Origin: Acidobacteriota bacterium
GTDB taxonomy: Bacteria > Acidobacteriota > Terriglobia > Terriglobales > Acidobacteriaceae
DNA: 11,953 nt
Assembly (NCBI GenBank): GCA_021798655.1
Contig: JAJZFE010000314.1
Span: 1-11,953, forward strand
Direction: 5' to 3'
The notes under the pieces were generated by a model. The model was given only the letters and a program-made list of their open reading frames with translations, made no database searches and was not told the origin of the DNA. Position 1 is the stretch's first letter. Every line of letters begins with the position of its first letter. Positions 1 through 8,600 of this stretch are shown piece after piece. The translations under genes were made by a program, and so were the position numbers.

Positions 1-693
1 AGCGTTGCTGCCAATGGCGATGAGTACCGGCTTTGGGCTATTGAGAAATGGCGCCCAGAACGACGTTACCAATCTGTCCGGCAGTGAGCGGCGATAGCGC
101 ACAACGATTGCTGTGGCGATCAGCGCGAGCACCACAGCGGATGCGGCGATCATCCAGGGAGTGTAGCTCCGCTTTGTCGCCCACGTGGATGTTTGGTCCC
201 GCTTCACTTCGAGAGCAGGGAGCGACGAAGCAGCAACCGCTTCGGGGGACGGAGAGACGACCTGCGGTGGCTCTTCCATGACAGTAGCGGCAGGTTGCGG
301 CGCTACGGAATCCCGCTCCCAGATGAAGCTGGCGCGGTAAGAACCTGAGGGGATCTGGATGGTGACCCGCGGCGGCTGCTCCAGCGACTGGTAATACTGC
401 GCGAGTCGTTTGCGGACCTCGGCGGCGCGGATGCGAACCACGGGATCATCACCGGTGTCGTAGCCTGTCGACCGACCGAAGACGGCGTTGCCGATGACGC
501 GCTCCTTCAGTGAGCCTTCGTCGCCGCGGAGAGAATGGGTGACAACATAGCTGAGAAACCCCCTGCACTGTTGCGAGCCGCGGAAGGGAACGCTGGCCAT
601 GACCGCATCCAGTTCACGGCGAAGCGTCTCCTGTTCCTCGATAGAGGAGTGGCCGAGCGACGAAGATAGTTCGGCATTTGGAGTACGCGACAT
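1..693 (-). CDS. Membrane-anchored winged-helix-like regulator, 3' end cut by window edge
   Basis: Read on the minus strand from the ATG at 693, the frame stays open for 231 codons to the window edge, so the C-terminal part is missing. Residues about 36-125 hold a conserved block (LKERVIGNAVFGR at 62-74, DPVVRIRAAEVRKRLAQYY at 83-101, PSGSYRASF at 115-123). Its layout matches an OmpR/CadC-type winged helix: a helix rich in Arg and Lys followed by a Gly-Ser-Tyr beta hairpin. A Pro/Ala-rich linker (128-165) leads to one membrane helix at about 178-198, then RYRR and a presumed periplasmic part starting WAPFLNSPKP. I recognise the N-terminal block from acidobacterial proteins that are mostly annotated as hypothetical. 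Inference: a one-component membrane sensor that binds DNA from the membrane, like CadC or ToxR. It is divergent from the glycosidase genes, which it may control. Coding is clear; the DNA-binding role is a judgement by eye. Confidence 0.8.
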   Translation of the reverse strand, partial: MSRTPNAELSSSLGHSSIEEQETLRRELDAVMASVPFRGSQQCRGFLSYVVTHSLRGDEGSLKERVIGNAVFGRSTGYDTGDDPVVRIRAAEVRKRLAQYYQSLEQPPRVTIQIPSGSYRASFIWERDSVAPQPAATVMEEPPQVVSPSPEAVAASSLPALEVKRDQTSTWATKRSYTPWMIAASAVVLALIATAIVVRYRRSLPDRLVTSFWAPFLNSPKPVLIAIGSNA

Positions 694-716
694 GTGCGAG
701 CAGTAACCTGAGAGGT

Positions 717-745
717 ATGTTACGTCGCGCCACCAGCAGAGTCAA
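717..745 (-). promoter_or_regulatory. Sigma70-type promoter for the minus-strand membrane regulator
   Basis: On the minus strand TTGACT (740-745) and TAACAT (717-722) are separated by exactly 17 bases. They match the -35 and -10 consensus in 5/6 and 4/6 positions. Transcription would begin near 709-711, leaving a short leader of about 17 bases before the ATG at 693. No strong Shine-Dalgarno sequence lies in that leader, only an AGG about 14 bases upstream. Confidence 0.6.
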
Positions 746-746
746 G

Positions 747-776
747 CCAATAAAATCATGCGTTTACCCATAAAAT
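747..776. repeat. Two near-identical AT-rich direct repeats 20 bp apart
   Basis: CCAATAAAAT (747-756) and CCCATAAAAT (767-776) agree in 9 of 10 positions and repeat with a 20-base period, close to two helical turns. They lie in the divergent control region just upstream of the minus-strand promoter and upstream of the glycosidase genes. Such phased repeats are typical of sites for a dimeric or cooperatively bound regulator. The binding protein is unknown. Confidence 0.35.
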
Positions 777-778
777 AC

Positions 779-801
779 CGTTGCGTACAGGGTACCGAAC
801 G
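779..801. promoter_or_regulatory. Inverted repeat, candidate operator upstream of the GH3-GH31 genes
   Basis: The arms CGTTGCGTAC (779-788) and GTACCGAACG (792-801) are complementary in 8 of 10 positions around the spacer AGG. The site lies about 100 bases before the GH3 start, within the only region that can hold a promoter for the cluster. A LacI-family or winged-helix dimer could bind here. The odd centre is not the classic CG-centred LacI-family operator, so the assignment is tentative. Confidence 0.4.
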
Positions 802-828
802 TTGCCAACTGTATCGTCCATCTATTTT
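802..828 (+). promoter_or_regulatory. Weak candidate promoter for the GH3-GH31 genes
   Basis: TTGCCA (802-807) and TATTTT (823-828) are the best plus-strand -35/-10 pair I find before the GH3 gene. The spacing is only 15 bases, shorter than the usual 16-18. It lies directly downstream of the inverted repeat at 779-801. A poor core promoter would fit a gene set that needs an activator, but this is inference. Confidence 0.25.
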
Positions 829-883
829 AGTTCTCGACGACAAGAAAAAGCCCAGCAGGGCGCAGTGCACCAGGAAGTGCAGC

Positions 884-888
884 AGGAG
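884..888 (+). promoter_or_regulatory. Ribosome binding site that fixes the GH3 start
   Basis: AGGAG sits 9 bases before the ATG at 898. This supports that start over the in-frame TTG at 781, which would place 39 unlikely residues before the signal peptide. Confidence 0.6.
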
Positions 889-897
889 TTGAAGAGG

Positions 898-3141
898 ATG
901 CCGGCCAGATTGACAGCAGAGAGACGTGGGTACGGGGTGCGGCTGATGATCTGCGGCGTGCTGCTGATCGCAGTAGCGGGTGCGATTCATGCGCAAGGGC
1001 CGTATCCATTTCAAGACAGCAAGCTGCCGGCAGAGCAGCGGATCAGCGACCTGATTGGGCGGATGACTCTGGGGGAGAAGATCGATGCGTTGAGCACGAA
1101 CCCGAGTGTCCCGCGACTCGGCGTGACAGGCACAGGGCACGTTGAGGGGCTGCATGGACTTGCGCTGGGCGGCCCGGGTGGGTGGGAAGGCCGGGACCTC
1201 ACGGTGATTCCAACGACGCAGTTTCCGCAGGCGCGCGGCCTGGGGCAGACCTGGGACCCGGAGTTGCTGAGGCTGCTGGCGGGACAGGAGGCGCAGGAGA
1301 CGGCGTATGCGTTTGGCAAGTATCACCGGGGGGGCCGCGTGGTGCGCGCACCGAACGCAGACCTGAGCCGCGATCCGCGCTGGGGCCGCAGCGAAGAGAG
1401 CTATGGCGAGGATCCATTTCTAGTGGGAACGATGGCTACGGCGTTCACGCAGGGCCTGCAGGGGAGCGATACCCGCTACTGGATCACGTCGTCATTGCTC
1501 AAGCATTTCCTGGCCAACAGCAATGAAGACCTTCGCGACAGCTCATCGTCGGACTTCGATGAGCGGCTCTTTCGCGAGTACTACTCCGTGCCGTTTCGAA
1601 TGGCTATTCAGCAAGGTCACGCCGATGCCATGATGACCTCCTACAACGCATGGAACGGGACGCCGATGGAGGTCAATCCGGTGTTGCGCTCGGTGGTGAT
1701 GAAGCAGTGGGGTTTCGATGGCATTCTATGTACGGACGGCGGTGCGCTCACGAACCTTGTGAAGAAGCACAAGGCGTATCCCGACATGGCACACGCGGCC
1801 GCGGCTTCGATCCATGCAGGGATTAACCAGTTTTTAGATGACTACCGTCAGCCGGTGCGGGATGCTGTCGCGCAGGGACTTGTGACCGAAGATGAGATTT
1901 CGGAAGACATTCGCGGACCGTTTCGTGTGATGTTGCGCCTGGGAATGCTGGACGCGCCGGCTTCCACGCCCTATGACACGATCGGTGAGAGAACGTTGCC
2001 GGGTTCGGATCCGTGGTGGTCGCCACAGGCCCGCGCGCTCGCCCGTCGTGCGACAGATGAGTCGATTGTGCTGCTGAAAAACAGTGCTGGTCTGCTGCCG
2101 TTGCAGCATCCGGCATCGATTGCGGTCATTGGCCCTCTGGCAAACCGTGTTGCGCTGGATTGGTACAGCGGCACGCCACCGTTCATTGTGACGCCGTTGG
2201 AGGGAATACGGGCGCGCGCAGGCAATGGGCTGGTGAGCTACTCCGACGGCGGCGATCTTACTGCGGCTGCGCAAACGGCAAAGGCAGCGGATGTGGCCGT
2301 CGTGATTGTGGGGAACCATCCGACGTGCGATGCGGGCTGGTTCAAGTGCGCTCTTCCCAGTGAGGGTAAGGAAGCCATTGATCGCAAGTCGCTCACGCTG
2401 GAGCAGGAGTCGCTGGTGAAGGCCGTGATCGCAGCCAACCCGCACACGGTGGTGGTGTTGCAGACGAGCTTTCCTTACACGACGGTGTGGACCGAAGCGA
2501 ACGCTCAGGCGATTGTGCAGATGACACACAACAGCGAAGAGCAAGGCAATGGACTGGCAGACGTTCTCTTCGGCGACTACAACCCTGCCGGGCGACTGAC
2601 GCAAACCTGGGTCAGCGATATTGCGCAGCTGCCGCCGATGATGGACTACGACGTGCGTCATGGTCGCACGTATCTCTATCTTCAGACCAAGCCGCTCTAT
2701 CCCTTCGGCTATGGTCTCAGCTACACCAGCTTTCGCTACGGGCACCTGCAGCTGTCGACGCCGAAGATATCGGCTGGGGATGACCTGGCCGCGACGTTTG
2801 ACGTGACGAACGCGGGTGCACGGGACGGAGACGAAGTGGTGCAGCTTTATGTCGCACATATTGGTTCTCACGTCGCGCGCCCGCAGGAAGAGTTGAAGTC
2901 ATTCCTTCGCGTGCATCTTCGCGCAGGAGAGACGCGTGCGGTAACGCTGCACGTGGCAGCCAATGACCTTGCGTACTGGGATGTTCCTGCGCAGCGCTGG
3001 ACATTGGAGAACGACCGTGTCGAGCTTCGGGTAGGCGCTTCGTCGGCTGACATACGCCTGCGCCAGAGCATCGCTGTCGATGGCGGTTCGTTCACCGCCT
3101 CGAGAGCGCCGCGCTCCCACGAACGATCGGAGCAGCCTTGA
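898..3141 (+). CDS. GH3 family beta-glycosidase (beta-glucosidase or beta-xylosidase), exported
   Basis: This 747-residue enzyme hydrolyses beta-linked sugars from the non-reducing end of oligosaccharides with retention of configuration. A signal peptide covers about residues 1-33 (hydrophobic stretch MICGVLLIAVAGAIHA, then Gln), so it should act in the periplasm or outside. The GH3 N-terminal barrel shows SRDPRWGR (157-164), followed by SYGEDPF, then KHF (202-204). GFDGILCTDG (272-281) contains the expected catalytic nucleophile Asp280. The second alpha/beta domain ends near PFGYGLSYTSF (602-613). A fibronectin type III-like domain fills about 620-735, with DEVVQLYV and RPQEELKSF. Length and domain order fit multidomain GH3 enzymes. 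Glucosidase versus xylosidase specificity cannot be settled here. The start is the ATG with an AGGAG 9 bases upstream. The stop codon overlaps the TTG start of the next gene, which implies co-transcription and perhaps translational coupling. Confidence 0.93.
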   Translation: MPARLTAERRGYGVRLMICGVLLIAVAGAIHAQGPYPFQDSKLPAEQRISDLIGRMTLGEKIDALSTNPSVPRLGVTGTGHVEGLHGLALGGPGGWEGRDLTVIPTTQFPQARGLGQTWDPELLRLLAGQEAQETAYAFGKYHRGGRVVRAPNADLSRDPRWGRSEESYGEDPFLVGTMATAFTQGLQGSDTRYWITSSLLKHFLANSNEDLRDSSSSDFDERLFREYYSVPFRMAIQQGHADAMMTSYNAWNGTPMEVNPVLRSVVMKQWGFDGILCTDGGALTNLVKKHKAYPDMAHAAAASIHAGINQFLDDYRQPVRDAVAQGLVTEDEISEDIRGPFRVMLRLGMLDAPASTPYDTIGERTLPGSDPWWSPQARALARRATDESIVLLKNSAGLLPLQHPASIAVIGPLANRVALDWYSGTPPFIVTPLEGIRARAGNGLVSYSDGGDLTAAAQTAKAADVAVVIVGNHPTCDAGWFKCALPSEGKEAIDRKSLTLEQESLVKAVIAANPHTVVVLQTSFPYTTVWTEANAQAIVQMTHNSEEQGNGLADVLFGDYNPAGRLTQTWVSDIAQLPPMMDYDVRHGRTYLYLQTKPLYPFGYGLSYTSFRYGHLQLSTPKISAGDDLAATFDVTNAGARDGDEVVQLYVAHIGSHVARPQEELKSFLRVHLRAGETRAVTLHVAANDLAYWDVPAQRWTLENDRVELRVGASSADIRLRQSIAVDGGSFTASRAPRSHERSEQP

Positions 3142-5537
3142 GTTCCTCCATGACAGAGCGAGTGCGATGCCAACAGAAATTGTGTGCTGCGGCGCTGTGT
3201 GCGTTGGCGTCGCTGACCTATGCGTTGCCGGCATCGTCGCAGTACCTTGAAGTACAACGGAAGGATGCAACGGTTCTTGTTGAACCGTATGCGCCGAACA
3301 TCGTTCGAGTCAGCCTTAGCCTTCGCCATGATGATGCTGTCGCGAAGCCTGGCTATGGGATTGTTGCCGCACCGGAGACGAAGGGCTGGACAGTTGAGAG
3401 CGGTGCACAGGGCGATGTATTGCGTTCGACAGAGATGACAGTGACCGTCGCGCGCCAGCACCCGAGTCTGCCGTCGAGCGGAACTGCCGGGGACATTGCG
3501 AGGTTTTTCAACGGCTCGACTCCGTGGATCGGGCTGACGATCACACTGCCCGGCGGCAAGACGCTGTTGCGCATGAACGACTGGGAGATGGCCGTGCCGA
3601 ACTACAAGGACGGCACTGAGCAGTTGAATCACGATCGTCGCGCGAGTGATCCACCGTTCTACACGGTCGGCGCCAGCTTTGCGGCAGCGGCGGATGAACA
3701 CGATTACGGTGTTGGGCAAAATCAGGAGGGCTTCCTTGATCGCCGCGGCCACAGCATTGAGTGTGCACACGACTACAACGCGCCAGCGGGGCAGAGCGTT
3801 TGTGTCCCTTTTGTTGTGACCAATCAACACTACGGGCTGGTCTGGGATAACCCTTCCAGAACGCGCTTCAGCTTTGGCTTCGATGACCAGAACAAGATTC
3901 AGAGTGAAGTCGGTCAGCGTGTGAGCTTCTTTGTCATCGCGGGCAAGAGCTATGACGAGATCTACGCAGGGTACCGGAAGCTGACGGGCGATGTGCCGAT
4001 GCTGCCGAAGTCGGCTTATGGCTACATCCAGAGCAAGCAGCGGTACTCGTCGCAGGCGGAGCTGATGGCCGTGGCGAAGGGCTATCGCGAGCGGCATCTG
4101 CCGATCGACGACCTGGTGATCGACTGGTTCCACTACACGAAGATGGGCGAGATGGATATGGACCCGGCGAAGTGGCCCGATCCTGTGGCGATGAACCGCG
4201 AGCTGCACGCGATGAACTATCACGTGATGATCAGCGTGTGGCCGCGGTTTGTGCCGGAGGATCGGTACTATGCGACGCTGCTGAAGAACAACTGGTTCGA
4301 GCACCTGGCGGATGGGACGCCGACCAACGGGCTGCCGTATGATCGCGCGGGCTCGGACATCGATTCGACCAACCCAGATGCGGCGAAGTGGTACTGGGGC
4401 GTTGTGAAGGAGAACTATGTTGCGAAGGGCTTCGATGCGTTCTGGGCCGATGAGACCGAGCCGGATCTGCCGCCGAACGGGAGCTACTTCCACATCGGGC
4501 CAGGGACGGAGTTCTTCAACACGTATCCGCTGTTCCATACGGCCGCGTTCTACAACGGGATGCGGAAGGATATGCCGGAGCGGGCGCTAATCCTGGCGCG
4601 CGACAGCTATCTGGGCGCGCAGCACAACGGCGCGATCTTCTGGTCGAGCGACATCGCGCCGACGTGGGACGTGCTGCGGCGGCAGGTGCCGACGGGGATC
4701 AACTTCGTCGCGTCGGGGATGCCGTACTGGAGCACCGATATCGGTGGCTGGCAGTTTCTGCCGGCGGTGCACAAGGCGGAGCGGCCGGTGCTGATTGACC
4801 CGAGCGACGCGCGCGCGGAGGTGGGCGGCGACGACGACTACCCGGAGCTGTACGTGCGGTGGTTCGAGTACGGCGCGTTCCAGCCGAACTTCCGCTCGCA
4901 CGGCAGCCGGCCGGAGAACGAGGTGTGGAGCTACGGCAAGCAGGCCGAACCGATCCTGGCAAAGTATCTGCGGCTGCGCTATCAGCTGATGCCGTACCTC
5001 TACTCGCTGGGCCGCATGGCGAATCAGACAGGTGCGCCGTTCATGCGCGGGCTGTTCATGGACTTTGGCAGCGACCCGAAGACTGCAGACATCGGCGATG
5101 AGTACATGTTCGGGCCGGCGTTGCTGGTGGCGCCTGTGACCGAACAGGGGATGACGGCGCACAGCGTGTATCTGCCGGCGGGAACGGACTGGTACAACTA
5201 CTGGACCGACGAGCGCGTGCACGGCGGGCAGACCATCACGGTGAACGCGCCGATCGAGACCATTCCTTTATTCGTGCGTGCCGGTTCAGTCCTGCCGCTC
5301 GGCACCGAAGTTGAGAGCACAAACGACGTGCAGAGGATTGCCACCGTGCGCGTGTACGCCGGCGCGGACGGCAGCTTCGATCTCTACAACGACGATGGCG
5401 AGACCTACGCCTATGAGAAAGGCGTGTTCACCGTCGTGCATCTTCACTGGGACAACACACTGGGCAAGCTGTCGTTCGACGGCCCTGCACCCTGGGACAA
5501 ACCCTTGGAGCAGGTGTTGAAGGTGGTGGGCCCATGA
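3138..5537 (+). CDS. GH31 family alpha-glycosidase, probable alpha-xylosidase, exported
   Basis: A 799-residue exoenzyme that cleaves alpha-linked terminal sugars. An N-terminal signal peptide (LCAAALCALASLTYALPASSQ region, about residues 15-35) predicts export. A beta-sandwich domain occupies about 36-280. The barrel begins near YGYIQSKQRYSSQAEL (294-309) and contains LVIDWFHY. FWADETEP (435-442) carries the expected nucleophile Asp438, and WSSD (502-505) the expected acid/base Asp505. The C-terminal beta domains carry WYNYWTDE (from 685) and IPLFVRAGSVLPLG. The MGEMDMDPAKWPDP and WADETEP wording resembles alpha-xylosidases acting on xyloglucan oligosaccharides, but other GH31 specificities remain possible, and I see no PA14 insert. 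The TTG at 3138 has GGAG 5 bases upstream and overlaps the GH3 stop in TTGA. The ATG at 3150 is the alternative start and lacks a well-placed ribosome site. The central part (about 4000-5230) is markedly richer in G/C-ending codons than both ends. Confidence 0.92.
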   Translation: MSSSMTERVRCQQKLCAAALCALASLTYALPASSQYLEVQRKDATVLVEPYAPNIVRVSLSLRHDDAVAKPGYGIVAAPETKGWTVESGAQGDVLRSTEMTVTVARQHPSLPSSGTAGDIARFFNGSTPWIGLTITLPGGKTLLRMNDWEMAVPNYKDGTEQLNHDRRASDPPFYTVGASFAAAADEHDYGVGQNQEGFLDRRGHSIECAHDYNAPAGQSVCVPFVVTNQHYGLVWDNPSRTRFSFGFDDQNKIQSEVGQRVSFFVIAGKSYDEIYAGYRKLTGDVPMLPKSAYGYIQSKQRYSSQAELMAVAKGYRERHLPIDDLVIDWFHYTKMGEMDMDPAKWPDPVAMNRELHAMNYHVMISVWPRFVPEDRYYATLLKNNWFEHLADGTPTNGLPYDRAGSDIDSTNPDAAKWYWGVVKENYVAKGFDAFWADETEPDLPPNGSYFHIGPGTEFFNTYPLFHTAAFYNGMRKDMPERALILARDSYLGAQHNGAIFWSSDIAPTWDVLRRQVPTGINFVASGMPYWSTDIGGWQFLPAVHKAERPVLIDPSDARAEVGGDDDYPELYVRWFEYGAFQPNFRSHGSRPENEVWSYGKQAEPILAKYLRLRYQLMPYLYSLGRMANQTGAPFMRGLFMDFGSDPKTADIGDEYMFGPALLVAPVTEQGMTAHSVYLPAGTDWYNYWTDERVHGGQTITVNAPIETIPLFVRAGSVLPLGTEVESTNDVQRIATVRVYAGADGSFDLYNDDGETYAYEKGVFTVVHLHWDNTLGKLSFDGPAPWDKPLEQVLKVVGP

Positions 5538-5550
5538 TGCTGTAGAACCC

Positions 5551-5589
5551 GCAGGACAGCGCACTGTCGACTGCAAACGGCTTCGCCGT
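5551..5589 (+). other. Two adjacent hairpins between the GH31 and receptor genes
   Basis: GCAG-GACAG (5551-5559) pairs with CTGTC (5564-5568) and CTGC (5571-5574), leaving GA bulged and CGCA as the loop. A second hairpin has ACGGC (5577-5581), loop TTC, GCCGT (5585-5589). No T run follows, so these are not classic terminators. They begin 14 bases after the GH31 stop and could tune mRNA processing or stability so that enzymes and receptor are made at different levels. The rest of the 127-base gap shows only a TTGACT at 5594-5599 without a matching -10. Confidence 0.35.
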
Positions 5590-5653
5590 GGCATTGACTT
5601 CCTGCGCTCTGAAACACCCTGAATGGCTTACGCAAAACCAAACACTCTGCTTT

Positions 5654-5658
5654 GGAGG
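5654..5658 (+). promoter_or_regulatory. Ribosome binding site that fixes the receptor start
   Basis: GGAGG lies 6 bases before the ATG at 5665. It decides for that start against the in-frame ATG at 5623, which has no ribosome site and would put 14 extra residues before the signal peptide. Confidence 0.75.
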
Positions 5659-5664
5659 CAGAAC

Positions 5665-8600
5665 ATGAACACACATACAAACTCACAAATCAGGCATATT
5701 CTGCGAGGCGTGCTGCTGCTTTTTGCGGCGGTGCTGCTTGCGCCGATGGCACTTGCACAGACGACTGCAAATCTTAGCGGCACAGTGCAGGACGGTACCG
5801 GTGCCGTCATTCCCGGAGCGCACGTCACGCTCACCAACACGGCGACGCACGAAGTTCGCAGCATGGACACCAATGGGAGCGGCTACTTCAGCATCGCTGG
5901 CGTCGTGCCCGGCAGTTACAAGGTCGATATCGCGGCGACTGGATTCCGAGGATTCGAGCAGCCTGGCATCAGCATTAATCCAGGTGATGTCCGTGCACTG
6001 ACGGGTCTGGTACTGGCCACAGGTGCTGCGTCGGACTCGGTCACTGTCGCCAGCAGCAGCCAGGCCATTGCGCCGGAGGACTCCGGCGAGCGGTCGGCGT
6101 TGCTGAACACACGCGATATTGAACGACTGCCGCTCGCAAGCCGCAACGTGTCGGAGTTGCTGAAGATTCTGCCTGGCGTTACCAGCACAGCGAACGGAGC
6201 ACAGAACGGAACGGGCTTCGATTTCACGGACAATGGCTCGTCGGGTTCGACAGTCGGTGTCGGGCTGAACACGAACGGTGCACCGTACCGCGGCGGCACG
6301 GCCTACCTGCTTGATGGTGCGAGCATCATCGATCCCGGCTGCGCCTGCTGGTCTATCGCAACCGTAAACCCGGACATGACGCAGGAGGTCAAGGTTCAGT
6401 CATCGAACTTTGGTGCCGACTCTACGCAGGGTCCGGTTGTCATCAACGTGATCAGCCGTTCGGGCACTTCTGACTTCCACGGTCAGGCGTACTTCTATGC
6501 ACGCAACGCCGCGCTGAATGCGAACACATGGCTCGACAAGAATGGTTCAACCATCACCCCGCGTCCGGACGCAGGCTACTACTATCCGGGCGGCAGCATC
6601 GGTGGTCCTATCCTCATTCCGCATACAGACTTCAACCACAATCGCAAGCTGCTGTTCTGGGCTGGCTTTGAGTCGTTCCGGCAGACGCTGCCGGCAGCCT
6701 CTCCGCTGACATCCTACGTTCCGACTACGGCCATGCGCAGCGGAAACTTCAGCCTCACGGATCCAGCCAACGCCGCGCTCTGCGCTGATAGCACAGGCAA
6801 TGATTTCTGCCAGTCTCTCACCGGCGGTTTCGCACCCGATGGCACACCGCTCACGGGCACGCAGATTCCAGCGCAGTATATTGATGCCGGCGCACTTGCG
6901 CTGTTGAAGCTGTTTCCCGCGGCCAATGCCGATCCTACTGCCAACGGGGCAGGCTACAACTACTTTCTACAGCCGACCAACACGCACAACGGTTACATCT
7001 ACCGCGGTCGTGTGGACTACAACATCAACGACCGCAACAAGGTCTTCGTCAGCTACCAGTACGGCAGCGACTCGGAGACAACGGTCGCACATATCTACTA
7101 CAACCCCGGCAACGCAGTGGCGTATCCTGGCGGGCCGCTCGTCAGCCCGGTTCACTCGCACGTGCTTAGCGGCAGCTACATCCATGTCTTTGGAGCCTCG
7201 GCCACGAATGAGCTGCGCGTAGCGGCTGGCTGGCTGGACAATCCCTACACAGCGTCGAACCTGGGTGCGATGAGCAAGAGCACTCTGGGCTACAACTATG
7301 GAACGATCTACTCAACCGCGTCGTCGCTGGTGCCTTCTATCAACTCGGATGGCGCTCGTACACTGCCGGATATCTCTCAGCCTGATCTGTTTCAGCAGGG
7401 TGGGACGTATAACTCCATCAAGCGTTCGCCTTCGGTTGCTGACGATTTCACATTCGTCTACAAGCGGCACACCTTCAAGGTGGGCGGATACTGGGCGCAG
7501 GCCGGCAACAAACAGGGCACGTACGGCTATCCAAACGGATCGCTCTCGTACGGCAGCGGCGCGAAGATCGACCAGGTGACCGGCCTGACGATCGGCACAG
7601 TGAACCCGCTCGCCAACTTCCTGATGGGCATCTCATCGGGCTTCACGCAGGCCAGCGTCAATCCCGTCGACGACATGCACTACGACACGGGCGCGGGTTA
7701 TGTACTCGACAACTGGAAGATCCTCAGCCGACTCACGCTGAACCTCGGCATTCGCGTGGAGCACATTGGTCGCTGGCAGGACGGCACCGGCACGGGACTC
7801 GCCGTGTGGGAGCCGAGCCGCTACGCCGGGGACGTCGCCTCCGGCAAGGCCTATCCAGGTGTTTACTGGCACGCCATCGATTCAACGCTGCCGAATGGAG
7901 GCTCGCCGGTGCAGTATCTCTTTGCCGAGCCGCGGCTGGGTCTTGCGTATGACGTTCATGGAAACGGCCACACCGTCATCCGTGGTGGCTGGGCGGCGTA
8001 TCGCTGGAACGACCAGTACAACGACTACGCCGGCCCGCTCACCACATCGCAGGGCGTGCGTACCTACAACTCGAACGGAGGGCAGGCCATCACGCTGAAG
8101 GAGATCGGCGCGCTCGGCACGAACAGTGCTTCGCTCGGCGCTTTGCCCACCAGCGTGTATGCAACCAGCCAGAATGACAACCAGGTTGGCGTCACCTACG
8201 CGTATAACTTCACGGTCTCGCAGCGGCTGCCGTACCAGATGTTGTTTGAGGCGGCCTATGTGGGCAACACGACGAAGAACATCCTGATGGGCGGTCAGAG
8301 CAATGGCTCTGGTGTCGGCGGATCAGGCTTCATCAACCAGAACAAGATCGCGCTTGGCGGTCTGTTTCAGCCCGATCCCGTCACCGGCGCGCCGGCACCC
8401 ACGGACCCCGAGAACGTCCCCAACATCGTGGACTACTACCCGTACTACAAGGGCTATGCCACGAACTCCATCTCGGTTGCGAGCCACGTCGGCTACGCCA
8501 ACTACAACGGAATGCAGTTCAGCCTGGTTCGCCAGACGGGTCGTAACACCTACAACGTGAACTACACGTTTTCGCGTTCGCTGGGTATTGTCGGCAGCAC

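Noticed and set aside
781..897. Upstream extension of the GH3 gene from a TTG
   Set aside because: It would add 39 residues before a clear signal peptide and would overlap the inverted repeat and promoter region; the ATG at 898 has a ribosome site.
1834..2871. Minus-strand open frame of 345 codons
   Set aside because: Antisense to the GH3 gene with Arg/His-rich composition and no family resemblance.
2868..4538. Long minus-strand open frame of 556 codons
   Set aside because: It lies antisense to the well-supported GH3 end and GH31 gene; its Arg/His/Val-rich composition is typical of the complement of GC-rich genes, and it has no recognisable motif.
4587..5222. Minus-strand open frame of 211 codons
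   Set aside because: Antisense to the GH31 catalytic core, where high GC suppresses stop codons.
5594..5622. TTGACT as -35 of a receptor promoter
   Set aside because: No acceptable -10 sequence is found 16-18 bases downstream.
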